A DNA stretch of 64,000 nt, taken from Euborellia annulipes. Taxonomy: Eukaryota > Arthropoda > Insecta > Dermaptera > Anisolabididae. The notes beneath the pieces are model-generated. The model saw only the letters and a program-made list of their open reading frames with translations. It did not search any database and was not told where the DNA came from. Shown here one piece after another: positions 1-12,149 of the stretch. The stretch lies in NCBI GenBank assembly GCA_023213315.1, contig JAKCPI010012626.1, positions 1 to 64,000 of the forward strand, written 5' to 3'. The translations under genes and the position numbers were made by a program. The first letter of the stretch is position 1. The number at the start of each line of letters is the position of its first letter.

Positions 1-1450
1 ATCTATATTATAATAAAGCTGAAAAGACGTTTTTTGATTAAGGTACTTCTAGACCACCTAGAGATATGGGGTTTTTTGCATTCGATTCAGAATCCTCTAA
101 AACCAAATAGAAAAATCCAAAATCTTAAAAAAGTTGTACCACTTTTTTTTAAGAGGGGAAAAACTCATTTTTTTCGATGTTTTTTCAAAAATTTCACGAT
201 ATTTTTTCATTTTTTCACTCATATCTTCTAAACGGTTAAAGATATCTTCAATATCTGAATTAGTCAATAATCTGCATTAAATTTTGAAAATGACAAACCT
301 CTTTTAACTATTTTTGAGGTTTGTTTACACATATAAATAATTCGTGCAAAAAGAACCTCATTTTTGATGATTTTGCCGCGGCTTCAGTTCATTTTCATTA
401 TTTTTTTGCTTCAGTATTTATAGTCCGATTTCAATAATTCTTTTTGCGAAATGATCCTCTCATCTTATACTTTTAGACAGGTAAATTTCATTTTTTTTCA
501 TCAACCCCTTCTATTTAATTTTCAAGTGTGAAAAAAAATAACATGAAAATTTTCATTTTTTGAGATGGTTTTTAAACATCTGTGTCTTTAGACAAGCTAG
601 ACAATTGCGGTTTTTTTTATTTGATTCAGTACCATCTGCTGACGACTAGAAAAATCCAAAATCATGAAAAAGTTATACCCCCTTTTTTTAAATTACAAAA
701 AACTCATTTTTAGCCGATTATTTTTTTACATTTTTGGCTATATTTTTTGAATGATAAGAGATATCTTCAATCTCATAATTTTGTATTTTTCTACATTAAA
801 TTTGGAAAAGAATGAGACCCTTTGCACTATTCTAAGGCATTGTTTAGCGGCTGTGCAACTTTTGGCGTGTGATACAAAATTTTTTTTTATTAATTTTTTT
901 CATATTCATGGCCATATTTTTTAAACGATTATCAATGTCTTAGATATGATTTACTTTTTATAATCTACATTAAATTTCCTTTAAAACGAGCCCAGTTTGG
1001 ACCTGATAAGCCTCTATTTAAGTTCTTTAAACTTTTTCTAAAAATGGAAGAAATTTTTATTTTTTGTTTGTTTGTTTGAAGAGTTTCTTTCAATTTTCGC
1101 CTATATTTTTTGAATGGTAAGAGATATCTTCAATCTCATAATTTTGTATTATTCTACATTAAATTTGGAAACAAATGAGCCACATTACAGCATTCTCAGA
1201 CATGGTTTAGTATACTATCTATTCGTCAATCACGAGACAAACTTTTAAGTAGATATTTTTTTTCCGAGATATTTCTATACAATTTTAGCTATATCTTTTT
1301 AATGGTAAAAGATATCTTGGATATCCAAAGGTTTTCACATTTTAGATTAAATTTTGTAAAAAATGAATACCATTTCATTTAATTCAGACATTGTTTAGGG
1401 TATTTAAAACCACTTCTAAAATGTAAGAAATTTTTTTTTGTTTGATTGCT
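1..1450. repeat. Diverged tandem repeat region, AT-rich
   Basis: A module containing a gatatcttcaat core followed by a t-rich tract and attaaattttgraaa recurs near 215-300, 745-815, 915-985, 1105-1175 and 1295-1365. The last copies are about 175-190 bp apart. A longer module around 40-140 (aaaaatccaaaatc followed by a-rich aagttgtacc) is repeated at about 600-690. The copies are heavily diverged, so I read this as an old degenerate tandem array or stacked copies of one element. No coding potential is evident; the short frames at 34-231 and 1442-1723 are low-complexity. Confidence 0.5.
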
Positions 1451-1740
1451 CTGAATGATCCACATTGCAGTATTCTCAGGCATGGCTTAGTATCTAAAAT
1501 GAACGAAATTATAGATTATTTCAATTTTTTCTTTAGATATCTTCAAAACATAGCAAAAAAATCATTTTCAATTCATTCCCTCATAGAGCCTTCCACGACC
1601 ACAACATTTCATTTGGCTCATATTCTTATTTTTTTTTACTTAGCGCCGGGTATTTTTAACATTCTTCAGATCCGGAAATTTTTCAAACCCTCCCGTACCG
1701 ACGAAAATTTAGTGAATGAATGAATGAATGTCTAGGAATT

Positions 1741-1846
1741 TTTTTTTTTTTAAACATTCACACTTTTTTCTCATTCACACTCACATTCTCACAGTCTTTT
1801 CGGCAACTTAGGCCATTTAAGACTTTGACGATGTATGATACCCCTG
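1741..1846 (-). mobile_element. 3' tail fragment of tRNA-derived SINE
   Basis: On the minus strand this reads from a ggcctaagttgccgaaaaga segment through a gtgtgaatgtgagtgtgaat segment into an A-rich tail. It is the same 3' half found in the complete SINE copies at 46826-47080 and 59713-59988. The tRNA-like head is missing, so this is a truncated copy. Confidence 0.6.
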
Positions 1847-2030
1847 AATCATACATTGTATAAAATTTCTTTTATTTAATAAAAAGTTTTAAATAATACA
1901 TCAAATAAAAAAAAAATTATTTAAAAATATTTAATTTTTTTTACATATTTAAATTTATAATAAATAATAAACTTTTTCAGATGTCAGAAAAAAGAAATAT
2001 TTTAAAATTGTTTATTTTTAACTTTGCCCA

Positions 2031-2282
2031 TCAACCGTAGGTTGAGGTAAAGTTAATGTAATCGTAAAAAAAATCGAAATTTTTCTGAAGCTGCCAAAAT
2101 TCGTTTTGAGGTCCCCTGAATCCATTTAAGTAGTTTTTGGAATGATGTGTGTGTGTGTGTGTGTGTGTGTCTGTGGTAAATTTTTTCGTCAACGAAAACT
2201 CAAAAACTATTTGTTCAATTGTTTTGAAATTTTGCACCCATAAACTAGGGGTAGAGGCCATGAAGTGAAAAGCTTTTGCTAA
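2031..2282 (-). repeat. Relative of the microsatellite-centred dispersed repeat
   Basis: The minus strand contains a GT/CA microsatellite (2144-2172) followed by a tggattcaggggacctcaaaac-type segment. This is the same order as in the dispersed family at 38676-39350 (CA/GACA repeat, then ttggattcaggggacctcaaa). The rest is too diverged to align by eye, so it is a related but distinct subfamily or a shared module. The frame across it (2031-2411) is not coding. Confidence 0.4.
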
Positions 2283-2590
2283 ACATCGGACCATTAGAGG
2301 GGGGGGGGGCAAATATTTTTTCTTACATAACCTATACTTTTTTTTTATATATTCAGAAACAAGACTTCCTCCCGAGTAAAATGATATATAATATGTATAA
2401 CATCGGACCATAAGGGGGAGCTCTAGGGGGGAGGGAATATTTTTTTCTTACATAACCTATAATTTTTTTTATATATTCAGAAATATTCAGAAACTAGAAT
2501 TTCTTCTGAGTAAAATGATATATAATATGTATACCATCGGACCATTAGGGGGCTCTAGGGAGGGAGGGCAATATATTCTTTTCTTGAATA
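2283..2590. repeat. Short tandem duplication (units of about 118-133 bp)
   Basis: The block starting catcggaccat, with a G-run, ttcttacataacctata, atattcagaaac and gagtaaaatgatatataatatgtat, is repeated starting at 2283, 2401 and 2534. There are two full units and a third partial one. G-tract length and one extra attcagaaat differ between units. Confidence 0.7.
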
Positions 2591-2844
2591 GTGGGTGGGC
2601 AAAGTTGTGCGCTCGGCTTAGTCCGACCCTTTATTTTTTAATAGAGCCTTGCCCGTCCGATTTCATTTGCATGCCCGTCCTCCTAATCAGTTTATTAAAG
2701 TGAAATTTAGACTTGCTACCCGCCCATAATTTTTTCATGGTCTTCAAAACCCACAGGCCGGGCAGGGCGAATATTCTATTATTTTAAACTTGATTCAGTG
2801 TATTTTCATTTGGGCAGAAATCATATGGGCTTTAAAATTAAGGG

Positions 2845-2942
2845 GAAAACTACTGATCACGTCCCGAGACGCCGCCCGCCAGGGGCCAAGTTGGGAATGG
2901 CGCGGCGAAGCCGCGCCTTTCCAACTTGTTAAATAATAAATG
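2845..2942. repeat. GC-rich hairpin-bearing repeat remnant
   Basis: Within AT-rich DNA there is a short GC-rich block holding a perfect hairpin, ggcgcggc-gaa-gccgcgcc, flanked by aagttgg and ccaactt, which extend the stem. The adjacent cccgagacgcc is also found at 16143-16153 in another GC-rich fragment. It may be a Helitron-type terminal hairpin, but no CTRR end is evident, so the class is unresolved. Confidence 0.35.
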
Positions 2943-4102
2943 TCAATTTCTAACGTTATCTTGATTCATGTATTTTACATATTATTGGAAAAATTTCACA
3001 CACACACACACACATGAACAGTAATTCTGCGATAAATATCTTGGATGGTTATAAATTGGCTCCTAGATTTATACTTAATTAAATAGAGTCACGTTTGAGC
3101 CGCAATTCAGGGGGGGGGGAGGATTCTAATCCTGAAATTGCTGCTGGACATCCGCTGACCGACCCTTGTTCACCCTCCAGGGTCATTAATTCCAGCCAAA
3201 AGGAGAGGGGGAGGTGAGAGACGAGGATTTATGCAAATTGACAAGGATTTAAAAAAAAAAATTTAAAGTTTACTTACTATAAATCCTTTGTATTTAAAAA
3301 GGTTATGAATCGTCAATATTAAACAAGAATGTATATGCATCATTTCCATAACTAGAAGCGAATAAAATTAAAGAAGTGTTTGTATAATTCTTCTTTGTGT
3401 TTATGGAATTGTACAAATAATAAATATAAATTGGAAACTGTTGGTTCTAGTAGAAAAATCATTTAATTAAGGGGCTTTAGGAGGCCACATTGAATCTTTG
3501 GTCCGAAAATACTTAGGCATTTTAAAGTATTTTTTAATGCAATTTTTTTTATGAATTAAATTTGTGAGCATTTAACTTAATAAAAAGCTTTTTTTAAATT
3601 ATGATTAATAAAAAAATAATGAAAATTATTTTTTTTTTATAAGATAGAAAATGTAAAAAATATTCTATTATTATCCTAATCTTAATTTTAAATCTAAAAA
3701 TGTAAAAATCATTAATATTCAACCCCTAACCATTAAATAAATTGGTGATAAAGTAAAAAAAATAAAAACGATTAAATAGTTGAGCACTCTTGCAAAAGAT
3801 GGCAGGCGAATCTAACACCCCCGCCGTTATCAGATCACCTATAAATATATATTTATATATTCTTATGCTGTTATAAATGATAGTTCCGGGTTGACCGAGC
3901 CGGAGCTCTGTCGTTTGTTTTATTTTTTTAGTATAGCTTTGACTCCTGAAGCCCCCCTTAAGTAAATTTTTATTCAATGACATTTTTAATTGTCATTTTG
4001 ACGTTGTAATAAAATACACACAATAATACATTAATTTTGACTAAATGTTAACGGTTAGGCTTTTAAGTTTTTACTTACAGAAAAACAATTTGAGGCAAGG
4101 GC
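2943..4102. other. AT-rich stretch without recognised gene
   Basis: It holds a short CA microsatellite (2999-3014), a G-run near 3110 and otherwise AT-rich unique-looking sequence. I see no reliable coding region. The 85-codon minus-strand frame at 3726-3983 shows no recognisable motif. The end (from about 4045) resembles internal sequence of the adjacent MITE family. Confidence 0.4.
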
Positions 4103-4525
4103 GGTCTATTCTCTAAGCAAAACGTTAAATTTTAACATCTGTAACAACATTAATTCATTTTCATTTCAAATAGCTATTCTGTAAACAAAAACTTTAATAC
4201 CAAAGCGTTAACATTTAGTAAATAGTTTTAAAAATTAATGTCATGTCTAGGGGGGTGGCTTTAATATTTTAACGTCGTATTTAATGCATATAAATGGTTA
4301 CTAAAAAGTAAGGTTATGATTTTGATAGCTTTGAAATAAAAGCAATATGTTAACGCCGCTGTTAAAACTTAGCATTTTTTTCAACGCTGATTGTTTTTAC
4401 ATTACTTTTTAACACCCATTTGTTGATTTTAAATTTTAACGTCTGTTTTTAGATAATAGACCTGAGAAAGTGTTAAAATGAATTAACACTGTTTACAGTT
4501 AACTTTTTTGCTTAGAGAATAGACG
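4103..4525 (+). mobile_element. MITE, ggtctattctctaa family, copy 1
   Basis: The left end reads ggtctattctctaagcaaaa and the right end is its inverted counterpart (ttttgcttagagaatagac), giving terminal inverted repeats of about 20 bp around an AT-rich non-coding core. Internal words such as aacacccatttgtt and aaattttaacgt are shared with copies at 8374-8779 and 18104-18346. No clear target duplication can be read, so the superfamily is undetermined. Confidence 0.6.
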
Positions 4526-4660
4526 TGTATAAACACTATTAAATAATAAACTTACTTTCAAATCCCTTAAAAAAAAAAACTTCAAAATAAACAGCTCATA
4601 TAATGAAACATATCACCAAGTGTTTTTAATTTTACGAGTAATATATGTCGATACAAAAAA

Positions 4661-4715
4661 AATCTGGTGTGACCAGCACAGAACACAACTTTTAATTACC
4701 GACCCGTGACACCAG
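4661..4715 (+). repeat. Solo 5' palindrome of the tctggtgtgac family
   Basis: It starts tctggtgtgac and closes with gacaccaga, with an internal acacaactttt. This is the palindromic 5' end of the dispersed family described at 38676-39350, without the body. Confidence 0.55.
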
Positions 4716-5682
4716 AATTTTTTTCCTTGTGCCAATGAGGTTTTTAATATTCAATAACCATTTCCTCTTTTTTTTGTTAATCTTCTTAAATAGGAAATAT
4801 CTTAACGTTTTTTTTTTTTTGTTTATCATAAGGGAAGACTTGGATGGTTATAAATATGTATAAGACCCGTCTCAAATATTGGCATAAATATCATTAGCGG
4901 CGAAAAGGAGTGGTGCGGTGCTTGCAGCCTGGATGGATGATGGCATTTCTACCTCTCTCTCTCTCTCTCATTTCAACTCATTCTCCATTCGAGTGTCAAA
5001 TTCATTCGGATCGGTAATCTGTCTTGAGGGGATGGATTAAAAAAAGAAAAAAAAAAAAAAAGTTGGAAATAAAATCTCTTGATGATATTTTAAATATGTA
5101 AATCAGAAAAAAAAAATATATGGAGCATTCCACTTTTGAACCCGATTTGGATGAAATTTTTATTATATGCATTAAGAAGGCAAGTGCTGTGGTTTACGGA
5201 TCTGAAGTCTCAGCACAACTCGGGTGAGAGGCGAAGTTGCCGCAAATATTTCAACATCCTCTTTTAGGGTAGGAAAGTGAGAGAAAATCTCACTCACAAG
5301 GGGAATGCATAGCCTTCATGTCACCGAAATTTATTTTATGTGTAGTACTTAATGAAAAACAAATTCTGTTAAAGCGAGAGAATTCACTTCTCAACCGTTC
5401 GTCTAAAAAAAAAATTGTTAAAGATTTCGTCAGCATGTCTTAATAACATATATGTCAAAATAATTTATTTGAAGCATGCTTGGTGGTTTTCTTCATTTGA
5501 ATGGTTCACGTGAAAAACAAAAGATTTTTTAATAAATTGTATATTATTTTTTATTTATTTAATATTTTTCTCTCTCTGATAAGGCCTATGATTATTAATA
5601 TTTATAATTTAAATCTATCTTTATTTTTTTAAATATCTGTATTAGTAAACTAATTCATCATCTTTTTCAGAGCGCATTCCAC

Positions 5683-6240
5683 AGTTTGGCGTAGTGTGTC
5701 ATAAAAAGTATGCCCAAAAAATCAAGTAATTCAAAAATTTGTCAGAATGGTAGCTGATAATATTTAATGCATTTAGTTGATTTTCATTGATCTTTTATTT
5801 ATAAATGTTATTATATATTATGTATCTTTTATAAAAGCATAAAAATATATAAATATAGGCCAGATATAGGCTAAAAGGGGATCGGCTGTTAGACTAGCCT
5901 GCCATCTATTGCAAGAATGCGGAACTAATTTGACAGTTGATTTTTAAATAAATCATCTAAGCTATTTTAAAAATTTCTTAATTAATATGTGATTAACAAT
6001 AACAATAAATTCATTTTTAAATTTAAAAAAAATTAAAGATTATTGGGACAGATTGTTTTTTTGTATTTGCTTGATAACAAAAAAATTAATTACGATAATT
6101 TTTTAATAAGTCATTAAAAAAATTATAGCTCGATGTCCCAATAATCTCTTATGAATTTAATTCATCTAAAAAATAATCGCATTGAAAAATTCATTATAAT
6201 AGTCTAGTTTTTTTTAAGTGCGTTTAGATTTCGCTCCTCA
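5683..6240 (+). mobile_element. TTAA family B element, truncated at both ends
   Basis: The body is clearly homologous to the intact elements at 36759-37382 and 42895-43505. It contains ggcgtagtgtgtcataaaaa, ggggatcggctgttagacta, gccatctattgcaagaatg and cgatgtcccaataatctc. Both terminal TTAAGG ends are absent; the right side stops in tttcgctcctc. It contains no protein-coding frame and is non-autonomous. Confidence 0.65.
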
Positions 6241-6382
6241 AAAAATTAGAATTTTTCAGGAATCATTAAAAACTGTTTCATTCACAAATAAACGAGTTTT
6301 AAAGGGCTTTTTTGGGCTCAATACAGTATTTGTGGTTTAATCTGATAAAATGGGATATGCTCTTCCGGAATGCTCTCCTGAA

Positions 6383-6635
6383 CAGAGTTGGCAAGTTTTA
6401 TCCCGCCGAGTATAATACACAGTTTTATACATGGATTAAACTACCAAGGATAAAACTAGGCATATGTAAAAAAAAAACTGTAAAAAAAAACCAACTACCT
6501 GAAAAACAGGTTAATAAATAAATAAATTTTATATGAATTTCCTTTCTTCAAGGGCTCCGAGTTTTATACATTTTATACAGTTTTATCCGTGATTTTTGTA
6601 TAAAACTACAAAATCTTGTATATAACCCAACTCTG
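6383..6635 (+). mobile_element. hAT-type MITE (cagagttggc termini), copy 1
   Basis: The left end cagagttggcaagttttat and right end ataacccaactctg are imperfect inverted repeats, with repeated tataaaac words inside. The same element, 372 bp long with a perfect 8-bp duplication, lies at 55538-55909. The flanking 8-mers here are only partly alike, so this copy is probably older. The 69-codon frame over it is not a gene. Confidence 0.65.
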
Positions 6636-6761
6636 ATCCTTTTAAATCATCTAATTTTTTACTATTAATGGGCACCCCCAAATCACAAGTCACTAACTTA
6701 TGTTGTTTATGCAATGAACGTCTATTGCAGGGTACTATTTTGAAGAGGAAGGAATTACCTT

Positions 6762-7555
6762 TTAAGGTTGTTCGGATAGTACATCGTAAGTCATAATAGA
6801 ATCTAAATTTTTTTTAAATAAAATTAAAAATTTGAATGCCAAAATTCCTTATTATAATTTAGTCGTGACCTATCAGAGTTTATAATTGGATTAAGTTAAT
6901 AATTTAATTACCAAAAATAATAAATGAATGACTTTTGACTTGAGCAGTTTTTCACGTAATATAGAACTGGCAACATTGCATTCATCAACTATCTATTTTA
7001 AATCTTAAACGCCTTAAATTTTATTTTATTTAATATATTACAATGATTAATGCAAATCAGTTTAAACACAATGGACGATTTGCGAGAAAAAATATCGTAA
7101 AATGGAAAAAAAATGTTAACTGACAGCGAGAAAAGAGTATTATTTGATGCGACGTTGCCGGACTGGTCTCACTCTCGAACTTCCTTATTTTTAAATATTG
7201 GCGACTGTCATTTTGGAGAATTTTTTGACTTTCTTGTTAAAATATCTTTAAAAGCGTTGGGCAGAAACTTTGATTTTATGTTTAACGTATTCCTCGGAAG
7301 TGAATTGATAAAATGTAAGTTTTTTTGTTTTTGTATCAGATGCAGAGATGGCTATATAATTCGAAATGTGTGAATTTCGTCGTTATTCCCATAGGCTACA
7401 TGTTAAATTTCAATTTTTTAAAAATTAATTACACGATAACCCTGCGTCAGATCTGCTTCAAAATTTTATTTTATACGTATTTGATAGTGATTAATAACAT
7501 ATTAAAAAATTAGCTTTTAATATTATAAAGTGCTTTAATATCCGAACAACCTTAA
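6762..7555 (+). mobile_element. TTAA family A element, copy 1
   Basis: The element is bounded by TTAA on both sides. The left end is ttaaggttgttcgga and the right end is its inverted counterpart, tccgaacaaccttaa, 794 bp in total. Near-identical copies occur at 24978-25769 (inverted) and 33772-34568, with a truncated copy at 41695-42275. The interior has no transposase-like frame. The TTAA boundary suggests a piggyBac or Kolobok type of mobilisation, which is inference. The 86-codon frame at 7113-7373 breaks in the other copies and is not a gene. Confidence 0.75.
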
Positions 7556-7865
7556 TTAAGTAAGCGTTTACAGCAAAAAAAGCATATTTGAAAAAAATGT
7601 GACTTAGGTTTTGAAATGACCGATTCAATTAGATTTAGGTTCAATAAAAAACACCGATATGTATAATTCAATGGGAAATGTCAAATTTGTATGCCCACCC
7701 GTAGAAATGAGCGCCAAAAAAAAGGTCACGTGTTCTGGAATGGTTTATTACAATATTATAAACCACTACCGCCCTGGATTTCTTTTCCTAACATAGTAAT
7801 GATGAATTCCGTTTTCTAAGAATTTTTTTTTCCCATCTCCCTCTCTCTTTGTTGAGTTTATCTCG

Positions 7866-8095
7866 TTGTGCCCAGAGAAAAAGAGAGAGAGAGAGAATCC
7901 ATTTCAAAGCTACTATTATTTTGAATTGAATTCTGTCAACCACCTCCTAAAAAAAAAGGATGGAAAGGACGGGAGAAGGAGTTTAATAGGATTTTACCGC
8001 TTTCTTATTTCAATATTCCTTCTTATTTTATTTTTTTTTTTTTCTTCTTTTTCAACTCGGCCAGGGGATAGACAGACAGACAGACAGACTAAATT
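7866..8095. repeat. Simple-sequence cluster (GA, T-run, GACA)
   Basis: It contains a gagagaga tract (about 7879-7896), a poly-T run near 8030 and a GACA tetranucleotide run (about 8069-8090). The 102-codon frame across it is low-complexity and is not treated as a gene. Confidence 0.6.
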
Positions 8096-8179
8096 GGTTC
8101 TTTTTTATTTTTTATATTATTTTAATCTCATTTACTGTGACAAAATAATTAACTTTCTTAAAGAAAATGTATAAATATA

Positions 8180-8215
8180 CTAGCAGCGCAAACCGCCTCT
8201 GGCGGATTCTTTATT
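8180..8215 (-). mobile_element. Helitron-like 3' terminus
   Basis: On the minus strand it reads a ccgcc-aga-ggcgg hairpin, then tttgcgctg and a terminal CTAG followed by T. A short GC hairpin about 10 bases before CTRR is the known 3' signature of Helitrons. The 5' partner was not identified, so only the terminus is called. Confidence 0.45.
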
Positions 8216-8373
8216 TATTTGCTGCAATTTTTCGGATTAATTCATATAAGGCTCATTATATGGCCAAGCTAAAGCTCGAGTTTAGAGATTGCGGTGTAGG
8301 TTTTAGGTGAAACATATAAACACAACCTCAGACTAAAGCTCGAGGCTTTTTTTAAAGTAAAATAAAAGATAGA

Positions 8374-8779
8374 CAGGTCTATTCTCTAAAAACAGACTTT
8401 AAAATTTAAAATAAACAAATGGGTGTTAAAAAGTAATGTAAAAACAATCAGCGTTAAAAAAATGCTAAGTTTTAACGGCGACGTTAACATGTTGCTTTTA
8501 TTTCAAAGCTATCAAAATCATAACCTTACTATTTAGGTTAAGGACGCTATTTTTATTTTAAACACGACGTTAAAATATTAAAGGCACCCCCTAGACATGG
8601 CATTAATTTTTAACACTATTTACTAAATGTTAACGCTTTGGCTTTAAATTTTTGTTCACAGAATAGCTATTTGAGGCGAGGATGTGATTTTGAATAGTAT
8701 TTTTTTAAGGTTTACATTACTTTTTAACACCCATTTGTTTATTTTAAATTTTAACGTTTGTTTTTAGAGAATTGACCTG
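8374..8779 (-). mobile_element. MITE, ggtctattctctaa family, copy 2
   Basis: The left end is caggtctattctctaaaaac and the right end tttttagagaattgacctg, which are inverted counterparts. The internal order is reversed relative to copy 1: aaataaacaaatgggtgtt now comes first. There is internal rearrangement near 8690-8710, where the subterminal acacccatttgtt block recurs in inverted form. Non-coding. Confidence 0.6.
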
Positions 8780-8785
8780 AGAGGC

Positions 8786-9364
8786 GTTATCAATTTGCCT
8801 AGGTTATATAATATATTTTTTTTTTCTTTATATTAAACAAATTCAAAAAGAGTTTCAATTTTCAATTCAATTATAAGCTTATTATTTATAATTTCATTTT
8901 TATATTTTTTTTACATTTTAACCTCAAAATTTTCATTTATTATTTTTTTTTTTTAGGAGATTTACAAAAATCAGATTATGTTTGTTTTTCATCCATACAA
9001 TTGATGAGAGTTTATTAAAATCAAAAAAAAAAAAAAAAAGTTTTGTTTTAAATTTATGATACAAACATTAATGATGCATGAATATGAATATTAATGAAAA
9101 TTATTATATCAAATTTCACACATAGTTAATAATTTTGTTTGCATACTACATTCTAATAAATATTTTAACTTTTAATCTCTACATTTTAATAATTGTTAAA
9201 AAACAAAATGTGGATCAAATATTTAAATTGAACAATAAATATTATATGTAAAAAAAAAAAAAATTAAAAAAGCTTTTCAGAAAAAAAAAAAATTAAATTT
9301 TGAAATTATTAAAATAAATAAATAATCATTTTTTGGAATTTAGGCTTTCACAGTTGTTATCATT
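8786..9364. other. AT-rich stretch, no feature seen
   Basis: Mostly poly-A/poly-T rich sequence. I see no open frame, repeat family or RNA structure I can name. Confidence 0.4.
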
Positions 9365-9400
9365 AGTAAAAGAATTAGATTTTCGGTTTAACTGTTAACT

Positions 9401-9431
9401 TTTCGGCCACTCATTCTGTGGCCTTCTTCAG
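9401..9431 (-). ncRNA. Hammerhead-like ribozyme core (left arm)
   Basis: On the minus strand the order is CTGAAGA, then stem II aggccac/gtggcc closing the 7-nt loop agaatga, then GAAA. This fits the hammerhead consensus CUGANGA-stem-GAAA. The base after GAAA is A rather than the usual C, and the following gtt is shifted, so activity is doubtful. Confidence 0.5.
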
Positions 9432-9876
9432 GTACTATTCAGCTAAGATTACAAAGCTTGTTACATCTGTGACAATCTCAATTGAACTGGTCGAGAAAAC
9501 AAGATGGCTGCCGCTTCTCGACCTGCACGCCATCTACACATGAGCGATCGCAGCGCCCCTACCTACAAATTGACACGAAATTTAAATATTGTATTTTAAA
9601 AAAATATATTAGTATACACTCTCTAAACTGTACAAATTATTATACACACACACATATTTTGTCAATAATAATTTGTACAGTTTAGAGAGTGTATACTAAT
9701 ATATTTTTTTAAAATACAATATTTAAATTTCGTGTCAATTTGTAGGTAGAGGCGCTGCGATCGCTCATGTGTAGATGGCGTGCAGGTCGAGAAGCGGCAG
9801 CCATCTTGTTTTCTCAACCAGTTCAATTGAGATTGTCACAGATGTAACAAGCTTTGTAATCTTAGCTGAATAGTAC

Positions 9877-9909
9877 CTGAAGAAGGCCACAGAATGAGTG
9901 GCCGAAAGG
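9877..9909 (+). ncRNA. Hammerhead-like ribozyme core (right arm)
   Basis: CTGAAGA is followed by stem II (aggccac/gtggcc, 7-nt loop), GAAA, then ggttgta. A short stem I can form between tac just before the core and gta after gtt, which places gtt as the cleavage triplet. The usual C after GAAA is G here. Structure by eye only. Confidence 0.55.
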
Positions 9910-9962
9910 TTGTAATTTTTACAAATAAACCACAGTTAAACCGAAAATCTAATTCTTTTACT

Positions 9963-12030
9963 AAAAAGAATCATTACTATATATAAAGCGCTAGAGGCTA
10001 GTATCCGGGCTGTGTGTATGTGCCGATCAGGACGCTGATTGGCTAGAGTTACAGAAAATGGAGCGGGAGAGGGAAATTTAAAATTTAAGTCAGAGCGGGA
10101 AATTTGAAAATTTCCAAACAGTCAGAAAGAATAAATTTGATGCATTTGCGGTCAAGGAGGTCCAGGGGGCGTAGTCACCACCGGTATAAGATATAATTCA
10201 ATTTCAAAGAATATAAATATTTTTTTTTTTTACTTTGTTTGACAAGATAATTAAAATTATATTTAAAAAAATGGGAGAGAGAATGGGACGCACGTGTTTG
10301 TGAATACGCAACGTCACATTATTTCTAATGAAATGCAGCACACACACAACACAAACACGATTGGAAAATAATTTATCGATAGGTGAAAAAACGAAAAGAA
10401 GATTAACGTTAATTAGTTGCATCCAAGTTTTCCTCTCTCTCTTTTTTTTAATTAAATTAATCAACGTTGTAAGTTTGTTTGTAATAGAGGGAGATGGATT
10501 AATTACCCTAGCGGCATTAAGGTAACTCATTTATAAGTGAATTAATTTAAAAATGGAGTGTGTAAACATTACATTTGACATTTTAAATTAGATAATTTTT
10601 TTTTTTTATATGTTGGTAGAATTGCCTCATTTCAAAGGTTAAGCCGCCATTTTTGTTTTTGGTCCCTCTTCACGTTTCGTTTATGTCAACACATCTTGGG
10701 CTCCATCTTAAAGATTGTTATAATGAGGATTTTGTGATTTAAAATATGTTTTTTCTGCTTTATCTCTCATAACATTTATTAAATTCCACGCTTTAATCTT
10801 TAACAAAAAAAATAGAATTTAAATTATTAATTTTGAGGTTAACTTGTGTTTTATTTATAATTGTTTTTTAATGTTGACATTATTTTCAATAATCAGCCAT
10901 TGTTAAAAACTTAATGAAATTAAACCATTACATGAAAGTCAGCAGTTTTCAAGATTTTAAAGTTTTTACAGTTAAAAATTATTGAAAATTCTTTTCTAGG
11001 TCGAAACTAAATATATCTGAAATGCCTTTTTATCTTTTTTACTTGGCCTTCGGGATTATTCATTTTAAAAAGCAATTTATATGATTTAAAAAATATTTTT
11101 TTCATATATACAGTATATATTATTTAGTGAATTTTAGTATTTTAATTTCAAATGTATAAATTCAATTATAGTCATGTGGGTATACGTTTTCTATGAAATC
11201 TCATATTAGAAATTGATTAGAAGAGGTTTTATTTAAATATCTCTAATGATTTTTGAGATAACAATTATTTGTAATATTTACCATTTATTTTTTAAAATAT
11301 TTTTCTGTTCTTTTTTTTAATATTCTTTTAATAACAAATAAGATTAATTAATTTTATGTTATGGAAATATAATTTTCATTGATTAAATGATTAGATGTAT
11401 AAATTGTTGTTATGAATTTCCAACTTGGGCTATTTAAATGAGTGATGTTTGTGCTTAATGAATAAATAGAAGAATGAATTATTTGTTATTTTTAATAATA
11501 ATTTAATTAAAGAACATAAACACGCTAGAATGTTTACTCAAAAAATGTTTGTTCAAAGAATGAATAAATAAATAAAAAAAAAAAAATATTTAATAAATAA
11601 ATCATAGGATTTTTTTTTAATGGCTTGAGTAAATTGAGAAGAACAGAGAGAAAGCAAAACGAGAGATTTCTATTCCCCAGCTCCTCCCCCGCCTCCACCG
11701 AGGAGCTCTCTAATGGCCCTATTAAGAGCAGTTAGCACGTGCACCCATATAACCTGTCCACCTGGAATGAACCTTGACCTCTCAAAAGGGTCGGTTAAAT
11801 GCTTAATGGTTTCCCTGTATGTGTGCTTCAAATTGCCTATTCGATTTTATTTGAATGACCACATTAACGTAAATTCATATTTCTTCTTTTTTACTTTTTA
11901 TAAATGTCTTTGATTTTTTTTTTTTATTATTTATCTCAAAAACTATTTAAGATATTTAAATAAAACTTTTTGCATTCAATTTGTGACATTACTTTATATA
12001 GAAAACGAATACCATATGGATATAGTTTAA
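9963..12030. other. AT-rich region without recognised gene
   Basis: From 9982 there is a tatatataaag run followed by a GC-richer block with ggctagtatccggg and gattggctagag, possibly a Helitron-type 5' region, but no clean end. The rest holds homopolymers, a CT run near 10435 and no convincing reading frame. The frames at 10204-10530 lie antisense to each other and show no motif. A GC-richer patch at 11685-11800 has a 66-codon frame that I cannot identify. Confidence 0.35.
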
Positions 12031-12149
12031 ACAATTTCTATACGGGCACAGGTCCCCGGTGGTTAGGTCCAAACAACAATACAAAAAACTTAAAAATATA
12101 TAAATAAAGGATCATATATAGACTAATAAACATTGCATTAAATTTTGTA

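Larger units (their letters stand above)
9365..9962. mobile_element. Penelope-type pLTR in a large inverted repeat
   Basis: Two arms (9365-9641 and 9666-9962) are inverted copies, about 280-300 bp long, separated by a 24-bp CA-rich spacer. The left arm lacks about 20 bases present in the right arm (around ttgtaatttttacaaataaa). Each arm carries a hammerhead-like core, annotated separately. Related segments occur at 26640-26880 and 30600-31310, and the ribozyme-like module also follows the PLE frame at 21.9-22.5 kb. I infer that this is a non-coding Penelope-like terminal repeat dimer. Confidence 0.65.

Noticed and set aside
7113..7373. 86-codon frame as a gene
   Set aside because: It lies in a TTAA element and is interrupted in the other copies at 25.3, 34.2 and 42.1 kb.
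9982..10180. Helitron 5' end
   Set aside because: tatatataaag is suggestive, but no clean TC start, matching copy or 3' end was found.
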